61,146 nucleotides of DNA, taken from the NCBI GenBank assembly GCA_003215775.1, contig QCJW01000011.1, forward strand, positions 1 through 61,146. The letters run 5' to 3'. The position numbers were made by a program, and so were the translations under genes. Positions 21,857-31,222 of this stretch are shown here, piece by piece (positions within the stretch are counted from its first letter, which is position 1; each line of letters begins with the position of its first letter). Source of the stretch: Prochlorococcus sp. AG-409-G20. GTDB lineage: Bacteria; Cyanobacteriota; Cyanobacteriia; PCC-6307; Cyanobiaceae. Under the pieces are notes generated by a model. The model had not been told where the DNA came from. It searched no databases and worked only from the letters and a program-made list of their open reading frames with translations.

Positions 21857-22117
21857 GTGTCTTTCACGACTCCAAATTCAGGCACATCTAGTAGAGGATC
21901 TCAAGCAAGAGATCTCCAACTTGTTCCATTAGCCCGGCAAAACAATGTTGTAGAGCTTCTTCCCCCAGGAAGCTTTGCAACCTTAGACAACCACCCAAAT
22001 GACCTCCCACCTTTTCAGGTACTCCATTGCAAGGCCGGAAGATGCTGGGTGCGTCAACAATCTTGGGGCAAGTTCATCCATTGGGAAGTTGAGCATCGCA
22101 GATTGAAGTCAGCTTGA
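21857..22117 (+). CDS. Small conserved hypothetical protein (86 aa)
   Basis: A basic, soluble 86-residue protein starting at GTG. I recognise no domain. Residues 20-86 look folded: LQLVPLARQNNVVELLPPGS, then PPFQVLHCKAGRCWVRQQSW with two Cys close together, then a basic tail. Upstream is a 96-base divergent spacer shared with tlyA; purB follows 51 bases downstream. Its spacing suggests co-expression with purB. Confidence 0.6.
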   Translation: MSFTTPNSGTSSRGSQARDLQLVPLARQNNVVELLPPGSFATLDNHPNDLPPFQVLHCKAGRCWVRQQSWGKFIHWEVEHRRLKSA

Positions 22118-22168
22118 AATAATTGATTTAAATTTAACTTCAATAATGTTTACTCAGTTCATAGATCA

Positions 22169-23464
22169 TTGATAGAACGATACACACTGCCCGAAATGGG
22201 CAACATTTGGACAGAGCAAGCCAAATTTCAAAGTTGGCTTGATGTTGAACTAGCTGCTTGTGAAGCCAACTTAAAGCTAGGGCTCATCCCAGCAGATGCG
22301 ATGGAACAAATTCGAAGCAATGCATCTTTTGATCCGAGCCGAATTCTGGAAATCGAAGCAGAAGTTCGTCATGACGTCATCGCATTTCTTACCAACTTGA
22401 ATGAATATGTCGGAGATGCAGGACGCTTTATACACTTAGGAATGACAAGTAGCGATGTTTTAGATACTGGGCTTGCACTCCAATTAAAGTCTTCTACAAC
22501 ATTACTTATCAAAGAAATCAAAGCCCTGCAAAAAGCAATCAAATCACTAGCCAAGCAGCACAAAAATACCGTCATGATTGGCCGTTCTCATGCGATTCAT
22601 GGCGAACCAATTACTTTTGGCTTCAAGTTAGCTGGATGGCTTGCAGAAACGAATCGTAATTTGCAAAGACTACAGCGTCTAGAAAAAGATATTGCCATTG
22701 GTCAAATAAGTGGGGCCATGGGTACTTATGCAAATACAAATCCTGAAATAGAGAAGCTGACATGTGAAGAGCTTGGACTTAAGCCTGATACAGCAAGCAC
22801 CCAAGTAATTTCACGAGATAGACATGCTGATTATGTGCAAACACTTGCACTCGTGGGTTCTTCACTTGATCGCTTTGCAACTGAAATCCGAAATTTACAA
22901 CGAACAGATGTACTTGAAGTAGAAGAAAACTTTGCAAAGGGGCAGAAAGGTAGCTCTGCAATGCCTCACAAACGAAACCCAATCAAGAGTGAGAGAATTA
23001 GTGGGTTAGCAAGGGTTTTAAGAAGTTATGTTGTGGCATCTTTAGAGAATATGGCTTTATGGCATGAGCGAGATATAAGTCACAGTTCAACTGAAAGAAT
23101 GATGCTGCCAGATATATCTATCACACTTCATTTTATGCTTAGGGAAATGACAGATATTATCAGCCATCTTGGAGTGTATCCAGAAAACATGCTAAGCAAT
23201 ATGAATGTTTATGGAGGAGTGGTATTTAGTCAGAGAGTACTATTAGCACTAATAGATTCCGGTATGGTTAGGGAAGAAGCATATAAAATTGTTCAAAGAA
23301 ATGCCCATTTGGCATGGAATACGCCATCAGGCGATTTCCGCAGAAATCTTGAATCAGATAAAGAAGTTACTACAAAGCTTAGTCCAACTGAGCTAGCCAA
23401 TTGTTTTAGCACTGAAATACATCAAGCTAACTTAAATGTGATATGGGAACGATTAGATATCTAA
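22169..23464 (+). CDS. purB: Adenylosuccinate lyase
   Basis: Acts twice in purine synthesis, splitting SAICAR to AICAR and adenylosuccinate to AMP, releasing fumarate each time. The 431-residue protein starts MIERYTLPEMGNIWTEQAKF (TTG codon) and contains the superfamily signature GSSAMPHKRNPIKSE near residue 262. The catalytic-region motifs TSSDVLDT and GRSHAIHGEPITFG are also present. The next gene, fumC, belongs to the same superfamily and consumes fumarate. Confidence 0.97.
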   Translation: MIERYTLPEMGNIWTEQAKFQSWLDVELAACEANLKLGLIPADAMEQIRSNASFDPSRILEIEAEVRHDVIAFLTNLNEYVGDAGRFIHLGMTSSDVLDTGLALQLKSSTTLLIKEIKALQKAIKSLAKQHKNTVMIGRSHAIHGEPITFGFKLAGWLAETNRNLQRLQRLEKDIAIGQISGAMGTYANTNPEIEKLTCEELGLKPDTASTQVISRDRHADYVQTLALVGSSLDRFATEIRNLQRTDVLEVEENFAKGQKGSSAMPHKRNPIKSERISGLARVLRSYVVASLENMALWHERDISHSSTERMMLPDISITLHFMLREMTDIISHLGVYPENMLSNMNVYGGVVFSQRVLLALIDSGMVREEAYKIVQRNAHLAWNTPSGDFRRNLESDKEVTTKLSPTELANCFSTEIHQANLNVIWERLDI

Positions 23465-23606
23465 CTCAAAGGATATATTGGTCTTCCTACAAAATACTTA
23501 CTAGTCTATCAATCATGAAAAATTGCATCCAGCATTAAGATTGCCTATAACTACAATTAGTTACTAGAAATAACTTGACCTATGTATATCCACTACCCCA
23601 CTATTG

Positions 23607-25007
23607 ATGACTAACAAAACTCGAAAAGAAACTGACAGTCTTGGAGCTATTGATGTTCCAGCTGAAGCGCTTTGGGGAGCCCAGACTCAAAGAGCGATTA
23701 TAAACTTTTCTATTGGCGAGAATCTAATTCCTATTGAGATTATCCATGCCTTGGCAAAGGTCAAGCATGCATCAGCTAAGATTAATCATAGGCTAGGAGT
23801 ACTAGAGAAAGAAAAAAGCGACTTAATCATCCAAATCTCTAATGAGATTTCCAAAGGTTTACACGATAGCCAATTTCCATTAATGGCTTGGCAAAGTGGA
23901 AGTGGAACTCAAAGCAATATGAATATGAACGAAGTTATAAGCAATCTCGGTTCACTTTATTCTGGGAGCCCTCTTGGCAGCCACAAGCCTCTACATCCAA
24001 ATGACGATGTAAACCGCTCTCAATCAACTAATGATACATTCCCAACGGCAATTCATATCGCGGTTGTTCAAGAAATACAAACCAAATTAATACCCGAGAT
24101 TAATTTATTATGTGACGAATTTTCAAAGAAAAGTAATGATTGGAAAGGAATAGTTAAGACAGGAAGGACTCATTTACAAGATGCTGTTCCTCTTACTCTG
24201 GGTCAAGAAGTCTCAGCGTGGAAAGATCAAATTGAGACCGCAAAGAAGCGCGTCGAAAATTCTCTTGAGGAGCTTTATCTTCTGCCAATTGGCGGGACCG
24301 CAGTTGGCACTGGAATAAACTCGCCGATAGAATTTGGGAAACAAGCTGTAGAAGAAATATCTTCATTGACTGAGCTACCATTTATATCTGCGCCCAATAA
24401 ATTTGCCCTAATGTCTAGTCATGATGGCCTAATAAATACCATGTCTCAGTTAAAGTTATTAGCAGTAAGTCTATTAAAAATTTTTAATGACATACGCTTA
24501 CTATCTTCTGGTCCCAGAACAGGTCTTTCAGAAATAAATCTTCCCGAGAATGAACCAGGGAGTTCAATTATGCCTGGAAAGATCAATCCAACACAATGCG
24601 AAGCAATGTCAATGGTTTGCATGCAAGTAATGGGACTAGAAGCATCCGTATCCATGGCAGGCAGTAACGGCCACCTTCAAATGAATTCTTCTAAACCATT
24701 AATAGGTTTAAATCTACTGCAAAGCATCAAATTAATACATGACGCTTCAAGAAGTTGTAGGACTAAAATGATCAAAGGTTTAACTCCTAACTTAAAGAAG
24801 ATAAAAGACAATCTTGATAACTCCTTAATGCTAGTAACAGCTCTAACTCCAAAGATTGGGTACGAAAAAGCAAGTAAAATTGCTCAGCATGCGCACAAGA
24901 AAGGGTTAACACTTAAGGAAGCATCATTACAATTAAAATATATAAGTGAATCTGAATTTGAGTCAATTATAAATCCTAATAATATGATAAATCCAGAAAA
25001 ATTGTAA
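23607..25007 (+). CDS. fumC: Fumarate hydratase, class II
   Basis: Interconverts fumarate and malate without an iron-sulfur cluster. The 466-residue protein has KETDSLGAIDVPAEALWGAQ at the start, the WQSGSGTQSNMNMNEV motif, the catalytic-region GRTHLQDAVPLTLGQE, and the signature GSSIMPGKINPTQCEA near residue 315. ATG at 23607 is chosen; a TTG directly before it is also in frame. It converges on the helicase gene with 14 bases between the stops. Confidence 0.97.
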   Translation: MTNKTRKETDSLGAIDVPAEALWGAQTQRAIINFSIGENLIPIEIIHALAKVKHASAKINHRLGVLEKEKSDLIIQISNEISKGLHDSQFPLMAWQSGSGTQSNMNMNEVISNLGSLYSGSPLGSHKPLHPNDDVNRSQSTNDTFPTAIHIAVVQEIQTKLIPEINLLCDEFSKKSNDWKGIVKTGRTHLQDAVPLTLGQEVSAWKDQIETAKKRVENSLEELYLLPIGGTAVGTGINSPIEFGKQAVEEISSLTELPFISAPNKFALMSSHDGLINTMSQLKLLAVSLLKIFNDIRLLSSGPRTGLSEINLPENEPGSSIMPGKINPTQCEAMSMVCMQVMGLEASVSMAGSNGHLQMNSSKPLIGLNLLQSIKLIHDASRSCRTKMIKGLTPNLKKIKDNLDNSLMLVTALTPKIGYEKASKIAQHAHKKGLTLKEASLQLKYISESEFESIINPNNMINPEKL

Positions 25008-25021
25008 TAATTTACCTCTAG

Positions 25022-27835
25022 TCAAGTCAAACGTTGAGTAGCAGGTTTAATCCACTTATTCTCTTCTGAATCTTGTACAATATCTTCGGGCTCACAGACT
25101 GGAAATCTATTAATAGCTTTTAAAGCACTTCGTGCTTTAGTTCTTAATTCTTCACTAACTGCCAAGCAATATGGCACTTGGGCTAATAAATCAATAGTTC
25201 GCCGCATAATGCGCACAACATCTCCTTCGTCAAGAGATGTATTTGCAATCAAATCATTCCAACTTTTCCCCCTTGCCCAAGCATCAACTAAACCCATAAG
25301 TTCAGCCTCGTACCAGGCGGGTATATTTAAATGATGCCTTTCTTGGACGCGTAACAACTCCCTTCTAATACCTGACAAATCACGCAAAGCTTCTTCTGCC
25401 TTAGATGGAATTGGGAATCCACTCCATAAATCTGGTCGGTTAATTTCAGTACTAATTGCCTCAAAAACTGCAGCCAACTCTGAAGGCTGCAAATCATCTA
25501 AGTGACCACTCATTAAAGCCAGTCCTAGCCATAACTCATTATCTCCTCTTAATACAGCAACTGTTCGACCTATTTCTGTTGGCATAAGCTCATCAAGGCA
25601 ACCAAAGTGTTGCAAAATATCTATCAAAGAGAGAAATGTTTCCCAGTGTCTATTCGATCTGTAATGGAGAAGTCTTTTGCGTTCATTAATCTCCATCTCT
25701 AATTCCTCCATTCTTCTTCGATGCTTTTTGAGTTTTTTACGATCTCCCCATTTATGAGCTGGTTGCTTTTCAATTTCTATCTCTAATCCTTTTACTAATT
25801 CAGCTTGAGTACGAACCTCTCCTGCAAGATCGTACTGGGGCGTCTTCATTTCATGCCGCTTTGATATTTGCAAAACCATATGCGAAACAATCAAACTTTG
25901 ATCATCGCCATGTCTGATTTCACCAGCTTGTCTGAAGTCTGGAGATTTCAACTGCGATACATCTAGACAACTCAATTCCGCATGCAAACTCACCACAGAA
26001 TGGCAAGGAAGCAATACCCAAATATTCTCATCAGTTAGACAAAGTAAAAGTGGAAATTGTCCTGAGCCATCTTGTTTCTTGACAATTACTGCAGGAGTGA
26101 CTTTCCCTTTAAGTTGAGGTGCTTTCAAGCTCACCAAGGTTCCTATTCTTGCAAACTGCAAGGCCAAAGTAAGTTCATTTGCCAATGTCTCCGCTGCCTG
26201 CTGCTGAAGAATTCTTAATAATCGTCTTTCTTCTTTAAGACAACTTCTTCTCTTCTCATAATCTTCAAAATCAGTCCAAGGTATATCTCCAGCAATTGCT
26301 TTAAGCTCCTCTAATTGAAAGAATAACTCATTAATAAATTTCTCTTCATCTATCAAATCAAGACTTGCAAGGTACCTGCCAAAACTTCTCTCAACTAATT
26401 CTTTTGCCTTATTTAAATCATGTCTTTGCAATAAATTTAAAACCATCCCATAACTAGGAGTGAACTGACTAACTAGCGGATCAGCCTTGCTAATTGCTAT
26501 TTGGCCTGCCTCTTTTACTCCTTCAAACCGACTTTGAACGGTAACCACATATCCTTGCAAATCCAACCCCCTTCTACCGGCCCTACCAGCCATCTGTAGA
26601 AATTCACTGCCCATCAATGGGCGATGTCCTCGTTCTGTACGCTTAGACAATGTTGAAATTATTGTGCTTCGCGCAGGCATATTTATGCCTGCAGCCAAAG
26701 TCTCTGTAGCGAATACAACCTTTACAAGACCTTGTTGAAATAGATCCTCTATTAATTCCTTCCATGCTGGCAAAACTCCTGCATGATGTGCAGCAATTCC
26801 TCGTAACAAAGCATCAGAATGTATTCCATCTCTGACAGCTTCAGGATTAGCTAATGAAAAATGCTTAAGCCGACCTTTAATAAGATTCTGCTGATCTAAT
26901 GAGACAAGACAAATTTGGCTAAGTTCCTTTACAGCCTTATCACAACCCCTTCTGCTAAAAATAAAATATATAGCCGGTAACATCTCTCTTTCGGCCAACT
27001 GAGAAATCACAAAACTAATGGAAGGAGGTAGTGGCTGAAGAAGTTTTTGTGACCGCACTTTCCGTTTATTGCCTTTAGGAGAGCGCCAAACTTTGCAATT
27101 CGGGTGAAGTCCTGTTCCTTCTTTATTTAACAACGGGTGTAAACCCTTTGCACTGCAAAAACTAAAAGAAAGAGGTACAGGCCTAAAGCTGCTAAGTATC
27201 AATTGGGTGGGCCCATGAACACGCTCAATCCAATCAGTCAACTCCCCCGCGTTTGCAACTGTTGCGGAAAGAGCCACAATCTGGACTGAAGGAGGGCAAT
27301 GAATAATCGACTCCTCCCAAACAGTACCTCGTTGAGCATCATTCATATAATGACATTCATCTAGAACAACAGCCTCAACATCCGCGAGTGGGTCATCATG
27401 CTCGTCAAATTCGGCATAAAGCATATTTCTGAAAATCTCTGCGGTCATTACTACGATTGAGGCTTCCCTGTTTACACTCAGGTCCCCAGTCATAAGGCCA
27501 ACATTTTCTGTGCCAAATTGCTCACGAAAATCTCTAAGTTTTTGATTCGAAAGAGCCTTTAATGGAGTTGTATAAAAGAGCTTTTGTCCGTGAGCTATAG
27601 CCCTATGAATTGCATATTCCCCTATAAGAGTTTTCCCAGATCCAGTTGGAGCGCTAACTACTACAGAATGTCCTTGATTTAATGCATCAATCGCCTGATA
27701 CTGGAAGGCATCCAAAGAATATGGAAAGATCTTCGAAGGATCCAAAACATCATTGACGACGTCTTTTCTAGTCGTGACTCTCGCTCTGAACTCATGTATT
27801 AGATAATAGAGACCAAATCGATTAGCCTCATCCAA
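25022..27835 (-). CDS. Ski2/Mtr4-like DEAD/DEAH-box RNA helicase with DSHCT-type C-terminus
   Basis: A large superfamily 2 helicase (937 residues), likely acting in RNA turnover or processing. Walker A is APTGSGKT at residues 62-69, motif II is DECH at 159-162 and motif III is SAT. Motif VI is QMAGRAGRRG near 420. The C-terminal third is helical, as in the DSHCT domain of Ski2/Mtr4 proteins, and a charged helical arm lies around 640-700. The only usable start before the conserved region is TTG at 27835, since TAA lies a few codons upstream. Other starts within the first 30 codons are possible. Confidence 0.9.
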   Translation of the reverse strand: MDEANRFGLYYLIHEFRARVTTRKDVVNDVLDPSKIFPYSLDAFQYQAIDALNQGHSVVVSAPTGSGKTLIGEYAIHRAIAHGQKLFYTTPLKALSNQKLRDFREQFGTENVGLMTGDLSVNREASIVVMTAEIFRNMLYAEFDEHDDPLADVEAVVLDECHYMNDAQRGTVWEESIIHCPPSVQIVALSATVANAGELTDWIERVHGPTQLILSSFRPVPLSFSFCSAKGLHPLLNKEGTGLHPNCKVWRSPKGNKRKVRSQKLLQPLPPSISFVISQLAEREMLPAIYFIFSRRGCDKAVKELSQICLVSLDQQNLIKGRLKHFSLANPEAVRDGIHSDALLRGIAAHHAGVLPAWKELIEDLFQQGLVKVVFATETLAAGINMPARSTIISTLSKRTERGHRPLMGSEFLQMAGRAGRRGLDLQGYVVTVQSRFEGVKEAGQIAISKADPLVSQFTPSYGMVLNLLQRHDLNKAKELVERSFGRYLASLDLIDEEKFINELFFQLEELKAIAGDIPWTDFEDYEKRRSCLKEERRLLRILQQQAAETLANELTLALQFARIGTLVSLKAPQLKGKVTPAVIVKKQDGSGQFPLLLCLTDENIWVLLPCHSVVSLHAELSCLDVSQLKSPDFRQAGEIRHGDDQSLIVSHMVLQISKRHEMKTPQYDLAGEVRTQAELVKGLEIEIEKQPAHKWGDRKKLKKHRRRMEELEMEINERKRLLHYRSNRHWETFLSLIDILQHFGCLDELMPTEIGRTVAVLRGDNELWLGLALMSGHLDDLQPSELAAVFEAISTEINRPDLWSGFPIPSKAEEALRDLSGIRRELLRVQERHHLNIPAWYEAELMGLVDAWARGKSWNDLIANTSLDEGDVVRIMRRTIDLLAQVPYCLAVSEELRTKARSALKAINRFPVCEPEDIVQDSEENKWIKPATQRLT

Positions 27836-27903
27836 TATCTTCAGTTATGAAAACTACAACAAAAATATGAATTTATTCATTGACACCGTTTCAAAATATT
27901 CGT

Positions 27904-29046
27904 ATGGCAAACATCCATCCAAGCAGACGCCGCAAACTGCGAACCTGGAGTCATGGGAAAAGTCTTTACGGTCTCCGAGGTACTAGCTCAGATGGTCAAT
28001 CAATTGAATTAATTGACCTTGCAAGTAATGACTATCTTGGCCTTAGTAGACACCCAAACTTATTAGAGGCAGCTGAAATTGCAATCAAGTCAGATGGAGT
28101 TGGAGCAGGTGGCTCAAGATTTATAACTGGTAGTCGACCAATTCACAAAGAACTTGAAGAGGCATTATCAGACTGGTTAGGATATGAAAAAGTTTTTCTT
28201 TTTCCTAGTGGATTTCAGGCAAACATAGCAGCAGTAATTGCCTTAGCAAATAGGAATACAGTAGTTATAGCAGATAAGCTTGTACACCATTCTCTATTAA
28301 CTGCAGTCAAAACTAGCGGGGCCAAACTTTATCGTTTTAAACATAATGACTTAGATCATTTAGAGAGGAGACTAAATCTAGTCACTAAATCAAATTCAAC
28401 AGAGAAGTCTCTAGTAATAACAGAAGGCCTATTTAGCATGGAAGGAACAAGTCCTCCGCTCGAAAAGATCGCACAACTATGTGACAAAAAAGGAGCAAAT
28501 CTCTTAGTCGATGAAGCCCACTCGCTAGGCATACTAGGCAACAAAGGGAAAGGTCTTTGCAATGAGTTATCAAAACAAGCAACTTTAATCTCCGGAACAT
28601 TTGGTAAAGCCTTTGGTAGCGGAGGAGCATTTCTTGCTTGCAATGCAAAACTAGGAGATTACATAGTGCAAACAAGCGGAGCATTTAGATACACCACAGC
28701 TCTTGCTCCTGCATTGGCTGCCTCAGCATTAGCTGCTCTAAAACTAATTCAAAACAATCCATCCTGGGGGGCAGAATTACAAGAGACTTCAAAGATATGG
28801 AGGAATAATATTGAGAAAATTGGATGGGAAAAACCGCCTGGTTTTGGACCTATTCTTTCCTTGGAAGTTGGGTCTGATAAAAGAGCACTTGATCTTCAAT
28901 ACAGATTAGAAGAAGTAGGCTTATTAAGTATTGCGATTCGTCCACCTACAGTGCCAGAAGGAACCTCAAGACTGAGACTTGCACTAAAGAAGAATCTTCC
29001 AAATGAAACTTTAAAAAATCTACTCAAAACTTTAGCAATCACATGA
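27904..29046 (+). CDS. bioF: 8-amino-7-oxononanoate synthase
   Basis: A PLP enzyme that condenses pimeloyl-ACP (or -CoA) with L-alanine, the first dedicated ring-forming step of biotin synthesis. The alpha-oxoamine synthase features are clear: LASNDYLGLSRHP, GAGGSRFITG, LLVDEAHSLGILG and the PLP lysine in SGTFGKAFGSGG. ATG at 27904 is chosen; TTG at 27880 would add eight residues. Its stop overlaps bioK by 4 bases. It opens a five-gene biotin operon that runs to 32491. Confidence 0.96.
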   Translation: MANIHPSRRRKLRTWSHGKSLYGLRGTSSDGQSIELIDLASNDYLGLSRHPNLLEAAEIAIKSDGVGAGGSRFITGSRPIHKELEEALSDWLGYEKVFLFPSGFQANIAAVIALANRNTVVIADKLVHHSLLTAVKTSGAKLYRFKHNDLDHLERRLNLVTKSNSTEKSLVITEGLFSMEGTSPPLEKIAQLCDKKGANLLVDEAHSLGILGNKGKGLCNELSKQATLISGTFGKAFGSGGAFLACNAKLGDYIVQTSGAFRYTTALAPALAASALAALKLIQNNPSWGAELQETSKIWRNNIEKIGWEKPPGFGPILSLEVGSDKRALDLQYRLEEVGLLSIAIRPPTVPEGTSRLRLALKKNLPNETLKNLLKTLAIT

Positions 29047-29753
29047 ATGAAGTAATCGCGATGCATGGCTGGGGAGGAGATAGCAATACTTGGAATGCAT
29101 GGGAATACCATTTCAAGCAACAAGGATGGAATTGGCAAAGTGCAGACAGAGGCTATGGAAAAGGCATTATTAATTGTCCTAAATGGAAAAGTAAATCTAA
29201 TTCATATTCAAAACATAACCGCGCTCTAATATGTCACTCACTAGGGATACACTTAGCAGAAGAAGAAATTCTTAAGCATGCAACACATATTGTTTTTCTA
29301 TGCAGTTTCGGCAGGTTTATACCTAAAGGACCAAACAATCGAGCTCTAATTGCGAGCCTTAATGGCATGCAGCAACTAATTGGCACATCTAATGAACAAG
29401 AGATGCTTGATGCCTTTCTAGGCAAAGCATGCGCACCACTTGATGCTAGCGCTGCACCAAAGGGGCCTCTTTCAAAAGGCCTTTCTCAACAAGGAAGGAA
29501 AATACTTCAAAAAGATCTCCAACTATTAAGAATCACTGACGGCTTACCTAAAGGGATTCCACAAGACTCAAATGTTCTAGTAATTCAGGCCAATGAAGAT
29601 AAAATTATTCATGAGGAAACTAAAGCTAATCTAATAAATGATCTAGAAAATAAATTAAACAAAAGCCCATTGCATTGGCAAATCCCCAATGCAGGACATA
29701 TACTCTTAGTACCTGAGCTAATTATAAAAGTTCGGAAATGGCTAGAGGCATAA
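29043..29753 (+). CDS. bioK: Pimeloyl-ACP methyl ester esterase, BioK type (alpha/beta hydrolase)
   Basis: Likely removes the methyl group from pimeloyl-ACP methyl ester, ending chain assembly in the BioC pathway. The hydrolase triad can be placed: Ser66 in ICHSLGIH (a nucleophile elbow with Cys in place of the first Gly), Asp186 in ANEDKII and His219 in NAGHILL. Marine picocyanobacteria are known to use BioK instead of BioH. The gene's position between bioF and bioC supports this strongly. It overlaps bioF by 4 bases and ends 2 bases before the chosen bioC start. Confidence 0.85.
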   Translation: MNEVIAMHGWGGDSNTWNAWEYHFKQQGWNWQSADRGYGKGIINCPKWKSKSNSYSKHNRALICHSLGIHLAEEEILKHATHIVFLCSFGRFIPKGPNNRALIASLNGMQQLIGTSNEQEMLDAFLGKACAPLDASAAPKGPLSKGLSQQGRKILQKDLQLLRITDGLPKGIPQDSNVLVIQANEDKIIHEETKANLINDLENKLNKSPLHWQIPNAGHILLVPELIIKVRKWLEA

Positions 29754-29755
29754 CT

Positions 29756-30508
29756 ATGAATAATTGGTCAAAAAATATAATAAAAAATTTTAACAACGCT
29801 GCTATAGATTACGACAGCCAGGCAGAGTTACAAAAATATTTTGCATTACTTTTAGCAAGACAATGTTCAATGCAAAAAATACCTTATGGAATATGGACTG
29901 ATTTTGGATCAGGAACTGGAATACTAGCAAAAGCAATTGAAGAGCTATATCCCAAACAAAAAGTAATTCGTGTCGATGGGAGTTCAGAAATGCTTTTGCA
30001 GGATGACTTATCTATTTCCTACAAACTATGGGATTTGAACCGAGGGATACCTCCCTTACCGCAGCAACCAAGTTTAATTGCCTCCAACTTTGCATTGCAT
30101 TGGCTACAAAATCCATCAAATAAAATCAAAGAATGGTTAGATGTCTTAATTCCTGAAGGATTACTAGCTTTTTGTGTACCTATACTAGGCAGTTTTTCAG
30201 AATGGCAAACTGCTGCAAATAATTCTGGAGTTAGATTTACTGCCTTACCATTTCCCTCCCAAACTTCTCTACTCAATGCGATACCTTCATCAAAAATTAA
30301 ATATCAGCAAGTACATAGCTTTACACAACAATCAAACAACCCCATATACCTTTTAAAATCCATTGTCAAGATTGGTGCACAATCAACTCCCAAAGAAAAA
30401 CTTAATACAGGAGAACTTCGTAAATTAATACAGGCATGGCCTAAGGCAAAGCAAAGACAAACAGTTTCTCTTACATGGCTTGTACTAGTTATATTGGCAC
30501 AGAAATGA
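29756..30508 (+). CDS. bioC: Malonyl-ACP O-methyltransferase
   Basis: Methylates malonyl-ACP so that the fatty-acid enzymes can extend it to the pimeloyl stage. About 250 residues. The SAM motif I is TDFGSGTGILAKAIEE, followed by VDGSSEML and the ASNFALHWL motif. The N-terminus FNNAAIDYDSQAELQK is typical of BioC. ATG at 29756 follows the bioK stop directly; an ATG six codons earlier would overlap bioK. Its TGA overlaps the bioD ATG. Confidence 0.92.
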   Translation: MNNWSKNIIKNFNNAAIDYDSQAELQKYFALLLARQCSMQKIPYGIWTDFGSGTGILAKAIEELYPKQKVIRVDGSSEMLLQDDLSISYKLWDLNRGIPPLPQQPSLIASNFALHWLQNPSNKIKEWLDVLIPEGLLAFCVPILGSFSEWQTAANNSGVRFTALPFPSQTSLLNAIPSSKIKYQQVHSFTQQSNNPIYLLKSIVKIGAQSTPKEKLNTGELRKLIQAWPKAKQRQTVSLTWLVLVILAQK

Positions 30509-31161
30509 AACACAAAGAACCTGGCTTCATAATCTGTGGAACAGATACAGATGTCGGAAAAACCATAATAAGCGCATTGTTTGTACAAGGCCTCCATGCA
30601 ACCTATTGGAAACCTATTCAAAGTGGATTAGAAAACAAAACAGATACAAATGTAATTTGTAAGCTTCTAAACCTTCCAAAAGAAAGATGGCTGCCAGAAG
30701 CATATAAATTCAAAGCAGCGGTCTCTCCTCACTGGTCAGCTGAACTCGAGAATAGATGTATAGAGATAAATCGCTTGAAAATACCATCTTTTACTTACCC
30801 TCCATTAATAATAGAAACAGCGGGAGGATTAATGGTTCCACTGACAAGAAATTACCTACAGATAAATCATCTTAAGCAATGGCAATACCCTATAATTCTT
30901 GTTGGAAGAAGTGGCTTAGGCACAATAAACCATACCCTTCTGAGTCTAGAAGCACTTAAAGCAAGAAAGATACCAGTTATAGGAATAGTACTTAATGGAC
31001 CAATTCACAAAGACAACCCTAAAACAATAGAGAAATTAGGTGGGGTTCCTGTAATATGTCAATTTCCAGCATTAAAGGAAATCACTTCAGAATCACTGTC
31101 AGAAATATGGATAAATAACAATATGGACTCTATTTTTGAATCTCTAATTTCTAAGTTTTAG
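30505..31161 (+). CDS. bioD: ATP-dependent dethiobiotin synthetase
   Basis: Closes the ureido ring of dethiobiotin using CO2 and ATP. The P-loop is GTDTDVGKT at residues 12-20, followed by the substrate Lys in YWKPIQSG and by ETAGGLMVPL. About 218 residues, slightly short for the family but with all key motifs. The ATG overlaps the bioC stop (ATGA). Confidence 0.95.
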   Translation: MKHKEPGFIICGTDTDVGKTIISALFVQGLHATYWKPIQSGLENKTDTNVICKLLNLPKERWLPEAYKFKAAVSPHWSAELENRCIEINRLKIPSFTYPPLIIETAGGLMVPLTRNYLQINHLKQWQYPIILVGRSGLGTINHTLLSLEALKARKIPVIGIVLNGPIHKDNPKTIEKLGGVPVICQFPALKEITSESLSEIWINNNMDSIFESLISKF

Positions 31162-31222
31162 CCCTACAAAACTTATTCCATTTTTATACAACAACTAACT
31201 CCCGCAATCCCAATTTGAAAAA

